Shown piece by piece: positions 20,764 through 26,960 of a stretch of DNA of 37,268 nucleotides (the first letter of the stretch is position 1; the number at the start of each line of letters is the position of its first letter). The DNA comes from JAIVGV01 sp035295985. GTDB lineage: Bacteria; Acidobacteriota; Blastocatellia; Pyrinomonadales; Pyrinomonadaceae. The notes beneath the pieces were generated by a model that worked only from the letters and a program-made list of their open reading frames with translations, was not told the DNA's origin and did no database searches. The translations under genes were made by a program, and so were the position numbers. The stretch is from positions 1 through 37,268 of the forward strand of contig DATHBT010000354.1 in assembly GCA_035295985.1 (NCBI GenBank). The letters run 5' to 3'.

Positions 20764-22491
20764 ATGACTGCTCCCGTCCCAAACGACGAGGCCGCGCGGC
20801 TCAGGGCGCTCGAAGAGTGCCGCGTGCTCGACACCGGCTCGGAGTCCGCATTCGACGACATCGTGCGGCTGGCGGCGCAGTTCTGCCGCACGCCCGTCGC
20901 CCTCATCAGCCTCGTCGATAGGGATCGGCAGTGGTTTAAGGCGCGCGTCGGGCTGGAGCTGGAAGAGCTGCCGCGCGAGGTCGCCTTCTGCGCGCACGCC
21001 ATCTGCGGCCCCGGCGCGCTCGTCATCCCGGACGCCGCGTCCGACCCGCGCTTCGTCTCGAACCCCATCGTCCACACCGGCCCGCACGTGCGCTTCTACG
21101 CGGGCGTACCCCTGCTCACCGAGGACGGCCACGCGCTCGGCACGCTCTGCGTCATCGACCACGTCCCGCGCGAACTCACCGAAGAGCAACTGGGCGCGCT
21201 GCGGGTGCTCTCGCACCACGCGACCGCCCTGCTTGAGCTGCGCCGCCGCACGGTCGCGCTCGACGAGGCCAACCGCGAGCTGCGACGCGAGGCCGCCGTG
21301 CGCGAGGCGGCCGAGCGCGGGCGCGAGGAGCTGCTGGCGCGCGAGCGCGGGGCGCGGTCGTCGGCCGAAGAGAGCGAGCGCCACTACCGCTTCCTCGCCG
21401 AGGCCATCCCGCAGCAGGTCTGGACGGCCACGCCCGACGGCGCGCTCGACTACCTCAACCGCCAGACGCTCGACTACTTCGGCCTTTCCGAGGACAAACT
21501 TTTGGGGTGGGGCTGGCAGCAGGTAGTCCACCCGGACGACCTGTCAGAGTCGCTCGAACGCTGGCGCCACTCGCTCGCCACGGGCGAGACCTACGAGGTG
21601 GAGTTCCGCCTGCGCCGCGCCGCGGACGGCGAGTTCCGCTGGCACCTCGGGCGCGCCCTCCCGATGCGCGACGACGCCGGGCGCATCGTCCGCTGGTTCG
21701 GCACCAACACCGACATAGACGATCAGAAGCGCCTCTACCGCATCGCGCAGGAGGCCAACCGCGCGAAGGACGAATTCCTCGCCACGCTCTCGCACGAGCT
21801 GAGGACGCCGCTCACCTCCATCATGGGCTGGGCCGAGATGCTCTCGCTGGGGATGCTCGACGAGGCCGCGCGCCGCCACGCCGTCGAGGTCATCGAGAAG
21901 AGCGCGCGCTCGCAGGCACAACTCATCGCCGATCTTCTGGACGTTTCGCGCATCAGCGCCGGCCGCCTACGGCTCGACGTGCGCCCGACAGACCTGCGCT
22001 CGGTCGTCGAGGCCGCGGCCGACGTGGTGCGCCCGGCGGCCGACGCGCGCTCGATCAGCCTCGATCTCAAGCTCGATCCGAAAATCGGCAAGGTGTCTGC
22101 CGACCCCGACCGTTTGCAGCAGGTCGTCTGGAACCTGCTGTCGAACGCTGTCAAGTTCACGCCTGAGGGCGGGCGCGTCTCGGTGCGGACGGCGGCGGCG
22201 GAGGGCCACGCGGAGATCACGGTGACGGACACGGGCGCCGGGATCAGGCCGGAGTTTCTGCCCCACGTCTTCGACCGCTTCCGCCAGGCCGAGAGCCACA
22301 TGACGCGCGCCCACGGCGGACTCGGCATCGGCCTCTCCATCGTCCGCCACCTTGTCGAGCTGCACGGCGGCACCGTCCGCGCCGAATCGGAGGGCGAGGG
22401 CCGCGGAGCGACCTTCCGCGTCCGCCTCCCGCTGCCCAAAGAGAGGCCCGCCGCCCGCACGACGCGCCGACGCAAGGCCGCGCACACTTAA
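20764..22491 (+). CDS. GAF-PAS sensor histidine kinase
   Basis: A cytosolic sensor kinase of 575 residues without membrane segments. Residues 20-160 are a GAF domain (FDDIVRLAAQFCRTPVALISLVD, YAGVPLLTEDGHALGTLCVID). Residues 160-205 are a charged coiled coil. Residues 205-322 are PAS plus PAC (HYRFLAEAIPQQVWTATPDG, FRWHLGRALPMRDDAGRIVRW). HisKA carries the phospho-acceptor His344 in LATLSHELRTPLTSIMGW. The ATPase domain has the N box NLLSNAVKFTPEGG and glycine boxes VTDTGAGI and GLGIGLSIV. There is no receiver domain and no adjacent response regulator, so it is an orphan kinase. ATG 20764 lies right after repeat F, with no clear Shine-Dalgarno sequence except CTTCCGC-rich repeat DNA. YjbQ follows after 9 bp. 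Confidence 0.93.
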   Translation: MTAPVPNDEAARLRALEECRVLDTGSESAFDDIVRLAAQFCRTPVALISLVDRDRQWFKARVGLELEELPREVAFCAHAICGPGALVIPDAASDPRFVSNPIVHTGPHVRFYAGVPLLTEDGHALGTLCVIDHVPRELTEEQLGALRVLSHHATALLELRRRTVALDEANRELRREAAVREAAERGREELLARERGARSSAEESERHYRFLAEAIPQQVWTATPDGALDYLNRQTLDYFGLSEDKLLGWGWQQVVHPDDLSESLERWRHSLATGETYEVEFRLRRAADGEFRWHLGRALPMRDDAGRIVRWFGTNTDIDDQKRLYRIAQEANRAKDEFLATLSHELRTPLTSIMGWAEMLSLGMLDEAARRHAVEVIEKSARSQAQLIADLLDVSRISAGRLRLDVRPTDLRSVVEAAADVVRPAADARSISLDLKLDPKIGKVSADPDRLQQVVWNLLSNAVKFTPEGGRVSVRTAAAEGHAEITVTDTGAGIRPEFLPHVFDRFRQAESHMTRAHGGLGIGLSIVRHLVELHGGTVRAESEGEGRGATFRVRLPLPKERPAARTTRRRKAAHT

Positions 22492-22500
22492 ACGCGCCCC

Positions 22501-22902
22501 ATGTTCACGATCAAAGTCCGCTCAAGCCGGCGCGAGGAGATGGTCGAGTTCACGGACGAGGTGCGCCGCCTCCTGCGCGAGTCGGGCGCGCGCGAGGGCG
22601 TCCTGACGCTCTTCGTCCGCCACACGACCGCGGGCCTCACCGTCAACGAGAACGCCGACCCGGACGTGCCCCGCGACATCCTCCACCACCTGCGCGCCCT
22701 CATCCCCCAGCACGGCGCGGGCTTCCGCCACGCCGAAGAGAACTCCGACGCCCACCTCAAAGCATCGCTCACGGGCGCGAGCCTGACGATTCCCTTCGCC
22801 GACGGCGAGTTGCTGCTCGGCCGCTGGCAGGGGATTTTCCTGTGCGAGTTCGACGGAGGGCGTGAGCGTGAAGTGATAATGAAAGTGATGAGTGATGAAT
22901 AG
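22501..22902 (+). CDS. yjbQ: YjbQ family protein (UPF0047)
   Basis: A small cytosolic enzyme of 133 residues. The hallmark is FVRHTTAGLTVNENADPDV at residues 39-57, then HLRALIPQ and HLKASLTGASLTIPF; LGRWQGIFLCEFDG ends the domain. Members are described as having weak thiamin-phosphate synthase activity; the true physiological role is unsettled. It starts 9 bp after the kinase stop with no obvious ribosome binding site, so translation is probably coupled to the kinase. The TAG stop begins repeat A4. Confidence 0.92.
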   Translation: MFTIKVRSSRREEMVEFTDEVRRLLRESGAREGVLTLFVRHTTAGLTVNENADPDVPRDILHHLRALIPQHGAGFRHAEENSDAHLKASLTGASLTIPFADGELLLGRWQGIFLCEFDGGREREVIMKVMSDE

Positions 22903-22971
22903 CTGTCAGCTATTAAAGGGAAGAAGAGTTCCTTCTATGGCTAACAGCTAACGGCTAACGGCTAATAGCCG
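22900..22971. repeat. Heptad inverted repeat, family A (A4, short)
   Basis: The left arm (22900-22915) starts with the yjbQ TAG stop, in AGCTGTC and AGCTATT units. The right arm (22939-22971) ends two bases from the adenosyltransferase stop codon. The loop is about 24 bases with a weak hairpin. It fills the convergent spacer. Confidence 0.8.
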
Positions 22972-22973
22972 TC

Positions 22974-23549
22974 TCACCACGCGCGCGACCACTTCGGGCC
23001 TTCTTGCCCGCCGTCGCGCAGGCGCGAGTTGACGCCGGCCCGTAGTTCCAGAAGTCTCCCGAAGAGCCAGAGCAGGTCGGAGAGGCGGTTGAGGTAGGCC
23101 GTGACTTCGGCCGGGACTTCCCCGCCCGATTCCGCGAGGCGGACGACCGCGCGCTCGGCGCGGCGGCAGACCGTGCGGGCCACGTCGTATGCGGCGGCGG
23201 CGGCGTGATCGCCGGGCAGCGACCAGTCGGACAGAATCTCCTCGGTCGCCTCGATGCGGTGGACGTGCGCGGTCAGCCGCTCGACCATCGCGTCCGTCAC
23301 GTAAGGCTCTTCACGCTCCGCGGCGCGCGGGTTCGCCACCGCGCCGCTCACCGCGAACAGCTCACGCTGAATCTCCCGCGTCAGCTCGCGCACCTCCGCG
23401 TCCTCGCAGATCGAGCGCGCGAACCCCATCGCCGCGCCCAGCTCGTCAACCGTCCCGTAAGCCTCCACCCGCGCGTCGGCCTTCGACACCCTCTCGCCGC
23501 CGATCAGCCCGGTGTCGCCTTTATCGCCCGCCTTCGTCGCAATGCTCAT
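22974..23549 (-). CDS. pduO: Cob(I)yrinic acid a,c-diamide adenosyltransferase, PduO type
   Basis: This cytosolic enzyme transfers the adenosyl group of ATP to cob(I)alamin, giving the coenzyme form of B12. It is 191 residues. The N-terminal ATP-binding motif is TKAGDKGDTGLIGGERVSK (residues 5-23), followed by EAYGTVDELGAAMGFAR. The helical core holds RAERAVV and YLNRLSDLLWLFGRLLE, where conserved Arg and Asn residues contact ATP. It is the last gene of the cobalamin operon, after btuC, which fits imported B12 being activated at once. The start ATG 23549 has GGAG six bases upstream, and this ribosome binding site lies in a small hairpin (23555-23567). Confidence 0.94.
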   Translation of the reverse strand: MSIATKAGDKGDTGLIGGERVSKADARVEAYGTVDELGAAMGFARSICEDAEVRELTREIQRELFAVSGAVANPRAAEREEPYVTDAMVERLTAHVHRIEATEEILSDWSLPGDHAAAAAYDVARTVCRRAERAVVRLAESGGEVPAEVTAYLNRLSDLLWLFGRLLELRAGVNSRLRDGGQEGPKWSRAW

Positions 23550-23567
23550 AAGAAGCTCCTTCGGAGC

Positions 23568-23677
23568 AGCTATTAGCTATTAGCTGTTAGCTGTTAGCAA
23601 AACCAAAACCGCGGTAGAAACGAAAGCTGAAAACCGATCTCTTCTGGCTAACAGCTAACAGCTAATAGCTAACAGCT
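23568..23677. repeat. Heptad inverted repeat, family A (A5)
   Basis: The left arm (23568-23598) ends in GTTAGCAAAACC and the right arm (23646-23677) has inner boundary GCTGTTAGCCAGAA (minus strand). The element fills the spacer between btuC and the adenosyltransferase and abuts the btuC TAG stop at a distance of 3 bases. The interior has AAACGAAAGC, like A1. Confidence 0.85.
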
Positions 23678-23680
23678 TCT

Positions 23681-24739
23681 CTACATCGTCGCCAGCCGCT
23701 GCTGTCTCCGCAGCAGCCACAGGAACACCGGGCCGCCCGCTAGGGCCGTGATCGCGCCGACGGGGATTTCGCCGGTGCCGAGGGCGGTGCGCGCGACGGC
23801 GTCGGCCAGCATCAGGAAGGCCGCGCCGAGCAGGAACGAGCAGGGCAGCACGACGCGCACGTCCTCGCCGAAGAGGAGGCGTACGGCGTGCGGCACGATC
23901 AGGCCGACGAAGCCGATGGTGCCGCCGACCGCGACCGTCACGCCGACGATGAGCGACGCGGCGATATAGACCAGCCGCTCGCTGCGGCGGACGTTGACGC
24001 CGAGGCTGGCGGCCGTCTCCTCGTCAATCGAGAGCAGGTGCAGGTCGCGCGCCGAAAGCGCTAACACCAACCAGCCGGGCACTAGGAAGAGCGCCATCCG
24101 CCACAGTAGATCGAAGCCGACCACGTCGAGGCTGCCAATCGTCCAGCGCAGGATTTGCAGTGCGCGCGAGTAGTCCGTGAAGTACTGCACGAGGACGACG
24201 AACGAGGCGGCGATGAAGTTCAGGACGACGCCCGCGAGCAGGAGCGCCCCCGGCATCACGACCGCGCCCGTGCGCGCCAGCCTGTAAACGACGAGGACGG
24301 ACGCGAACGCGCCCGCGAACGCCGCGACGAAAACGATGGGGACGCCCGCGACGCGCGCGCCCGCACCCAACGCAATCGCGAGGCTCGCGCCTAACGCGCC
24401 GCCGCCCGAGACGCCGAGTGTGAGCGGCTCCGCCAGCGGGTTGCGGAAGAGCGCCTGCAACGCCGCCCCTACGGCCGCGAGCGACGCGCCCACGGCCCCG
24501 GCCAGCACCACGCGCGGCAGTCGCAGCCGGAAGAAGAGCGTGCGCGCCGCCTCGTCCTCCCACAGCGCGCGCAGATCAATAGGCGCGAAGCCGACGCGCA
24601 GCGCGACGAAAGTCACCACGACGAGCACCGCCGAGAGCAGCGCGAGCGCGCGCAACAGCCCGCGGGATTGCGGATTTCGGATCGCGGATCGCGGACTGCC
24701 GGCCGCGCTCTCCGTCTCTTGTGCCTGCACTCGTAACAT
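23681..24739 (-). CDS. btuC: FecCD-type ABC transporter permease, vitamin B12 (BtuC-like)
   Basis: The inner-membrane channel of the cobalamin importer, 352 residues with about ten helices. Family hallmarks are RLRLPRVVLAGAVGASLAAVGAALQALFRNPLAEP (residues ~73-107), GVSGGGALGAS, and the coupling region LGVNVRRSERLVYIAASLIVG followed by GFVGLIVPHAVR. Assignment to B12 rather than iron-siderophore uptake rests on the riboswitch, BtuB/F/D and adenosyltransferase context. An odd feature is the N-terminal tail: residues about 15-28 (SPRSAIRNPQSRG) are encoded by an arm of repeat D2, and ATG 24739 lies in the loop of that repeat. An internal TTG start near residue 30 is an alternative. Confidence 0.92.
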   Translation of the reverse strand: MLRVQAQETESAAGSPRSAIRNPQSRGLLRALALLSAVLVVVTFVALRVGFAPIDLRALWEDEAARTLFFRLRLPRVVLAGAVGASLAAVGAALQALFRNPLAEPLTLGVSGGGALGASLAIALGAGARVAGVPIVFVAAFAGAFASVLVVYRLARTGAVVMPGALLLAGVVLNFIAASFVVLVQYFTDYSRALQILRWTIGSLDVVGFDLLWRMALFLVPGWLVLALSARDLHLLSIDEETAASLGVNVRRSERLVYIAASLIVGVTVAVGGTIGFVGLIVPHAVRLLFGEDVRVVLPCSFLLGAAFLMLADAVARTALGTGEIPVGAITALAGGPVFLWLLRRQQRLATM

Positions 24740-24792
24740 TGTAATGCGTCAGCCCGAATTCTGAATCCGCAATCCACAATCCGAAATCCGTA
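24664..24792. repeat. Heptad inverted repeat, family D (D2), partly coding
   Basis: The left arm (24664-24698) and right arm (24756-24792) are built of GCGGATT/GCGGATC/CGGATTT units and complements. The loop carries GTGCCTGC followed by TCGTAAC, also present in D1. The left arm lies inside the btuC coding region and the right arm reaches to 8 bp before the btuD stop. Confidence 0.8.
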
Positions 24793-24799
24793 CTTCCCT

Positions 24800-25594
24800 T
24801 CACTCCGTCCAGACGAACGTGCGGCCGAAGGCGCGGCGCGCGCGGACGTGCGAGTCCGCATAGACTTCGGCAAGCACCTCGTCGCGCAAGACCTCCGCGG
24901 GCGCACCCGCCGCCGTGATCGCGCCGTCGCGCATGGCGAAGACGTAGTCGAAGGCCGGGTCGATCAGTTGCAGGTCGTGCGTGACGACGAGCGCGGTCAA
25001 CCCTTTCTCGTCGCGCAGGCGGCGCAGGTGGCGGACGAGCGCGGCGCGGTGCTTCAGATCGAGGGCGGACGAAGGCTCGTCGAGCAGTAGGAACTCAGGC
25101 TCCTGCGCGACGGCGCGCGCGAGCGAGACGAGCTGCCGCTCGCCGCCCGAAAGCTCGGTCACGCTGCGGTCGGCCAGGTGCGCCGCGTCAACCGCTTCGA
25201 GCGCGGCGCGGGCCACCGCAACGTCGCGCGCCGACTCGAACCGGAAGCGCGTGGTGTAGGGGCTGCGGCCCGTCAGCACCACTTCGAGCGCGGTCAGCGG
25301 GAAGACGGTCGAGGTCGTCTGCGGCACGTAGGCGATGCGGCGCGCGCGCGCGCGCGGCTCGATTGACGAAAGCGGTTGGCCTCCGAACAAGACCTCGCCT
25401 TGAGTCGGCTCGCGCAAACCGCAGAGCAGGCGCACGAGCGAGGACTTCCCCGACCCGTTCGCGCCGATGAGCGCCGCGAGCGTGCCCTTCCGCAAGGTGA
25501 GCGACGCCCCGCGCACAACCTCGGGCAGCCCCGCGCCGTAGCTGAAACGCAGGCCGCGCGCCTCGATCAACGGCTGATCATTAACTTCCGCCAT
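24800..25594 (-). CDS. btuD: ABC transporter ATP-binding protein, vitamin B12 (BtuD-like)
   Basis: The cytosolic ATPase subunit of the importer, about 264 residues. Walker A is LIGANGSGKSSLVRLLCG (residues ~37-54), the Q-loop is IAYVPQTTS, the signature is VTELSGGERQLVSLARAVA, Walker B is PEFLLLDEPSSALD and the H-loop is LTALVVTHDLQL. It is of the FecE/BtuD/HmuV subgroup. The start is ATG 25594, with GGTGAG five bases upstream; GTG three bases earlier is possible. Repeat C2 separates it from btuF and repeat D2 from btuC, so both gaps in this operon hold repeats of different families. Confidence 0.93.
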   Translation of the reverse strand: MAEVNDQPLIEARGLRFSYGAGLPEVVRGASLTLRKGTLAALIGANGSGKSSLVRLLCGLREPTQGEVLFGGQPLSSIEPRARARRIAYVPQTTSTVFPLTALEVVLTGRSPYTTRFRFESARDVAVARAALEAVDAAHLADRSVTELSGGERQLVSLARAVAQEPEFLLLDEPSSALDLKHRAALVRHLRRLRDEKGLTALVVTHDLQLIDPAFDYVFAMRDGAITAAGAPAEVLRDEVLAEVYADSHVRARRAFGRTFVWTE

Positions 25595-25617
25595 CACTAC
25601 TCACCAACGACAAGTTT

Positions 25618-25753
25618 GTAGGGGCAGGGCTTGTCCCTGCCCGGTGAGCGCGCGAGCGCGAACAATGCGTGCGCCTATCCTTAACGTTGAATGTAAGCGG
25701 ATCGGTTCAGCGTCCTGACGGCCGCTGCGGGCAGGGACAAGCCCTGCCCCTAC
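25618..25753. repeat. GGGGCAGGGC inverted repeat, family C (C2)
   Basis: A perfect 25-bp inverted repeat: arms at 25618-25642 and 25729-25753, starting GTAGGGGCAGGGCTTGTCCC. The 86-bp interior is not related to that of C1. It lies in the btuF-btuD spacer of the cobalamin operon. Confidence 0.9.
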
Positions 25754-25757
25754 AAAA

Positions 25758-26723
25758 TTATTTCTTCGCGGCGAACACTTCCGGGTGGATCAGTTCGGCG
25801 AACTTGAGCGCGGCGTCCGCTACGAACTGCGACGGGTGGATGACCGAGGCGTCGCTCACGGCGTGGACGCGCCCCTCGCGCACGGCCCGCACCTGGCCGA
25901 GTTCGGCCCACACCTGCTTCGGGTCTTCGGCGAGGTTGGTGGCTCGCGCGCCCATCGCCATGTCTATGATGATTTCGGGGTCGAGCGTGGCGATGGCCTC
26001 CTTGTTGATCTGGCCGAAGCCGGTCCTGGCGGGAGGGGCGATTGAGTCGCCGCCCGCGATCTCGATCAGCTCGTCGATGAAGCTGCCTTCTGTCGCCGTG
26101 TAGAGTCCGCGCAAAGTGCCCGGCACGCGGTCAACGATGCAGAGCACGCGCGGGCGTTTTAAATCTTTCGTGCGCGCGCGCACCTCGTCGAGCCGCGCCT
26201 GCGTCTCGGCCAGGAGCTTCCGCGCCTGTTCGTCCTGCCCCGTGGCCGCGCCGATCTGCGTGATCGACGAGAGCGCGTCGGCGACTGTGTAGCTGGGGAC
26301 GGTGAGCGTGCGCACGCCGAGTGCGTCGAGCTTATCCTTGATTAGGGGCGACTGCGACTCGGTCATCACGACGAGGTCGGGGCGGAGCGTGGCGATCTGT
26401 TCGAGGTTCGTGTTGCTCCAGCCGCCGACCTTCGGGAGACGGGCGACCTCGGGCGGGAACTCGTCGTAGTCCGTCACGGCCACGACGCGGTCGAACGCGC
26501 CGACGCCGTAGAGCACCTCGGTCGCGCTCGGGCTGAGCGAGATGATGCGTTGCGGCAGACCGGCGCGAGGGGCATTCGCGTTCGATTCGTGCCCGACGTA
26601 AACGCGATCCGCGCACGCGGCGAGGAGCAGCGCGCACGCCGCCGCGAGCAGTAGGGCCGCGCGCGAGCCGCGTAAGAGACCGGTGCTAGGTAGTCTCTTC
26701 ATCCGCGCTACTGGTGTTCTCAC
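25758..26723 (-). CDS. btuF: Cobalamin-binding ABC transporter substrate-binding lipoprotein (BtuF-like)
   Basis: The extracytoplasmic ligand-binding protein of the importer, 321 residues. A lipoprotein signal peptide ends at LLLAAC (Cys40). The mature part has the type III periplasmic-binding fold: RIISLSPSATEVLYGVGAFDRVVAVTDY, LPKVGGWSNTNLEQIATLRPDLVV, then GGDSIAPPARTGFGQINKEAIATLDPEIII. The start is GTG 26723, since GAAGGAGG lies nine bases upstream; ATG 26702 has no such site. The start overlaps the end of the DUF5522 gene by 38 bp, suggesting translational coupling. Confidence 0.92.
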   Translation of the reverse strand: MRTPVARMKRLPSTGLLRGSRAALLLAAACALLLAACADRVYVGHESNANAPRAGLPQRIISLSPSATEVLYGVGAFDRVVAVTDYDEFPPEVARLPKVGGWSNTNLEQIATLRPDLVVMTESQSPLIKDKLDALGVRTLTVPSYTVADALSSITQIGAATGQDEQARKLLAETQARLDEVRARTKDLKRPRVLCIVDRVPGTLRGLYTATEGSFIDELIEIAGGDSIAPPARTGFGQINKEAIATLDPEIIIDMAMGARATNLAEDPKQVWAELGQVRAVREGRVHAVSDASVIHPSQFVADAALKFAELIHPEVFAAKK

Positions 26724-26868
26724 TCTCCCGTCCCTCCTTCTCGAAGCCGTAGGGGCAATGGCGGCAGCCGCTCTCGCAACACCGGCCGCGCCGCAGGTGG
26801 TACGCTTCCGTGAAGACCACGAACGCGCCCTCGCGGTAAAAATCTTCTCCCTCGACGGGCCTGTCCAT
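26686..26868 (-). CDS. DUF5522 domain small cysteine-rich protein
   Basis: A 60-residue protein: MDRPVEGEDFYREGAFVVF, then TEAYHLRRGRCCESGCRHCPYGF. The YHLRRGxCCxxGCRHCPYG stretch is the hallmark of DUF5522, a small family with a CC-x3-C-x2-C cluster that could bind a metal or iron-sulfur centre (inference). The C-terminal tail is acidic and overlaps btuF by 38 bp. Codons before ATG 26868 in the longer frame are repeat D1, so the start codon itself is formed by the repeat (GCAATG) and there is no Shine-Dalgarno sequence. Its position inside a cobalamin operon suggests a role in corrinoid handling, but nothing in the sequence proves it. Confidence 0.8.
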   Translation of the reverse strand: MDRPVEGEDFYREGAFVVFTEAYHLRRGRCCESGCRHCPYGFEKEGRESENTSSADEETT

Positions 26869-26960
26869 TGCGGAATGCGGACTGCGGATTGCGGAGTTGT
26901 GCCTGCGGGTCATAACTGTTTGTCTCTTCAATCCGCATTCCGCATTCCGCAATCCGCAAT
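26866..26960. repeat. Heptad inverted repeat, family D (D1)
   Basis: The left arm (26866-26898) and right arm (26930-26960) carry GCGGAAT/GCGGACT/GCGGATT units. The interior has GTGCCTGC followed by TCATAAC, as in D2. The element runs from the btuB TGA stop to the start codon of the DUF5522 gene, so it is the entire spacer. Confidence 0.85.
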
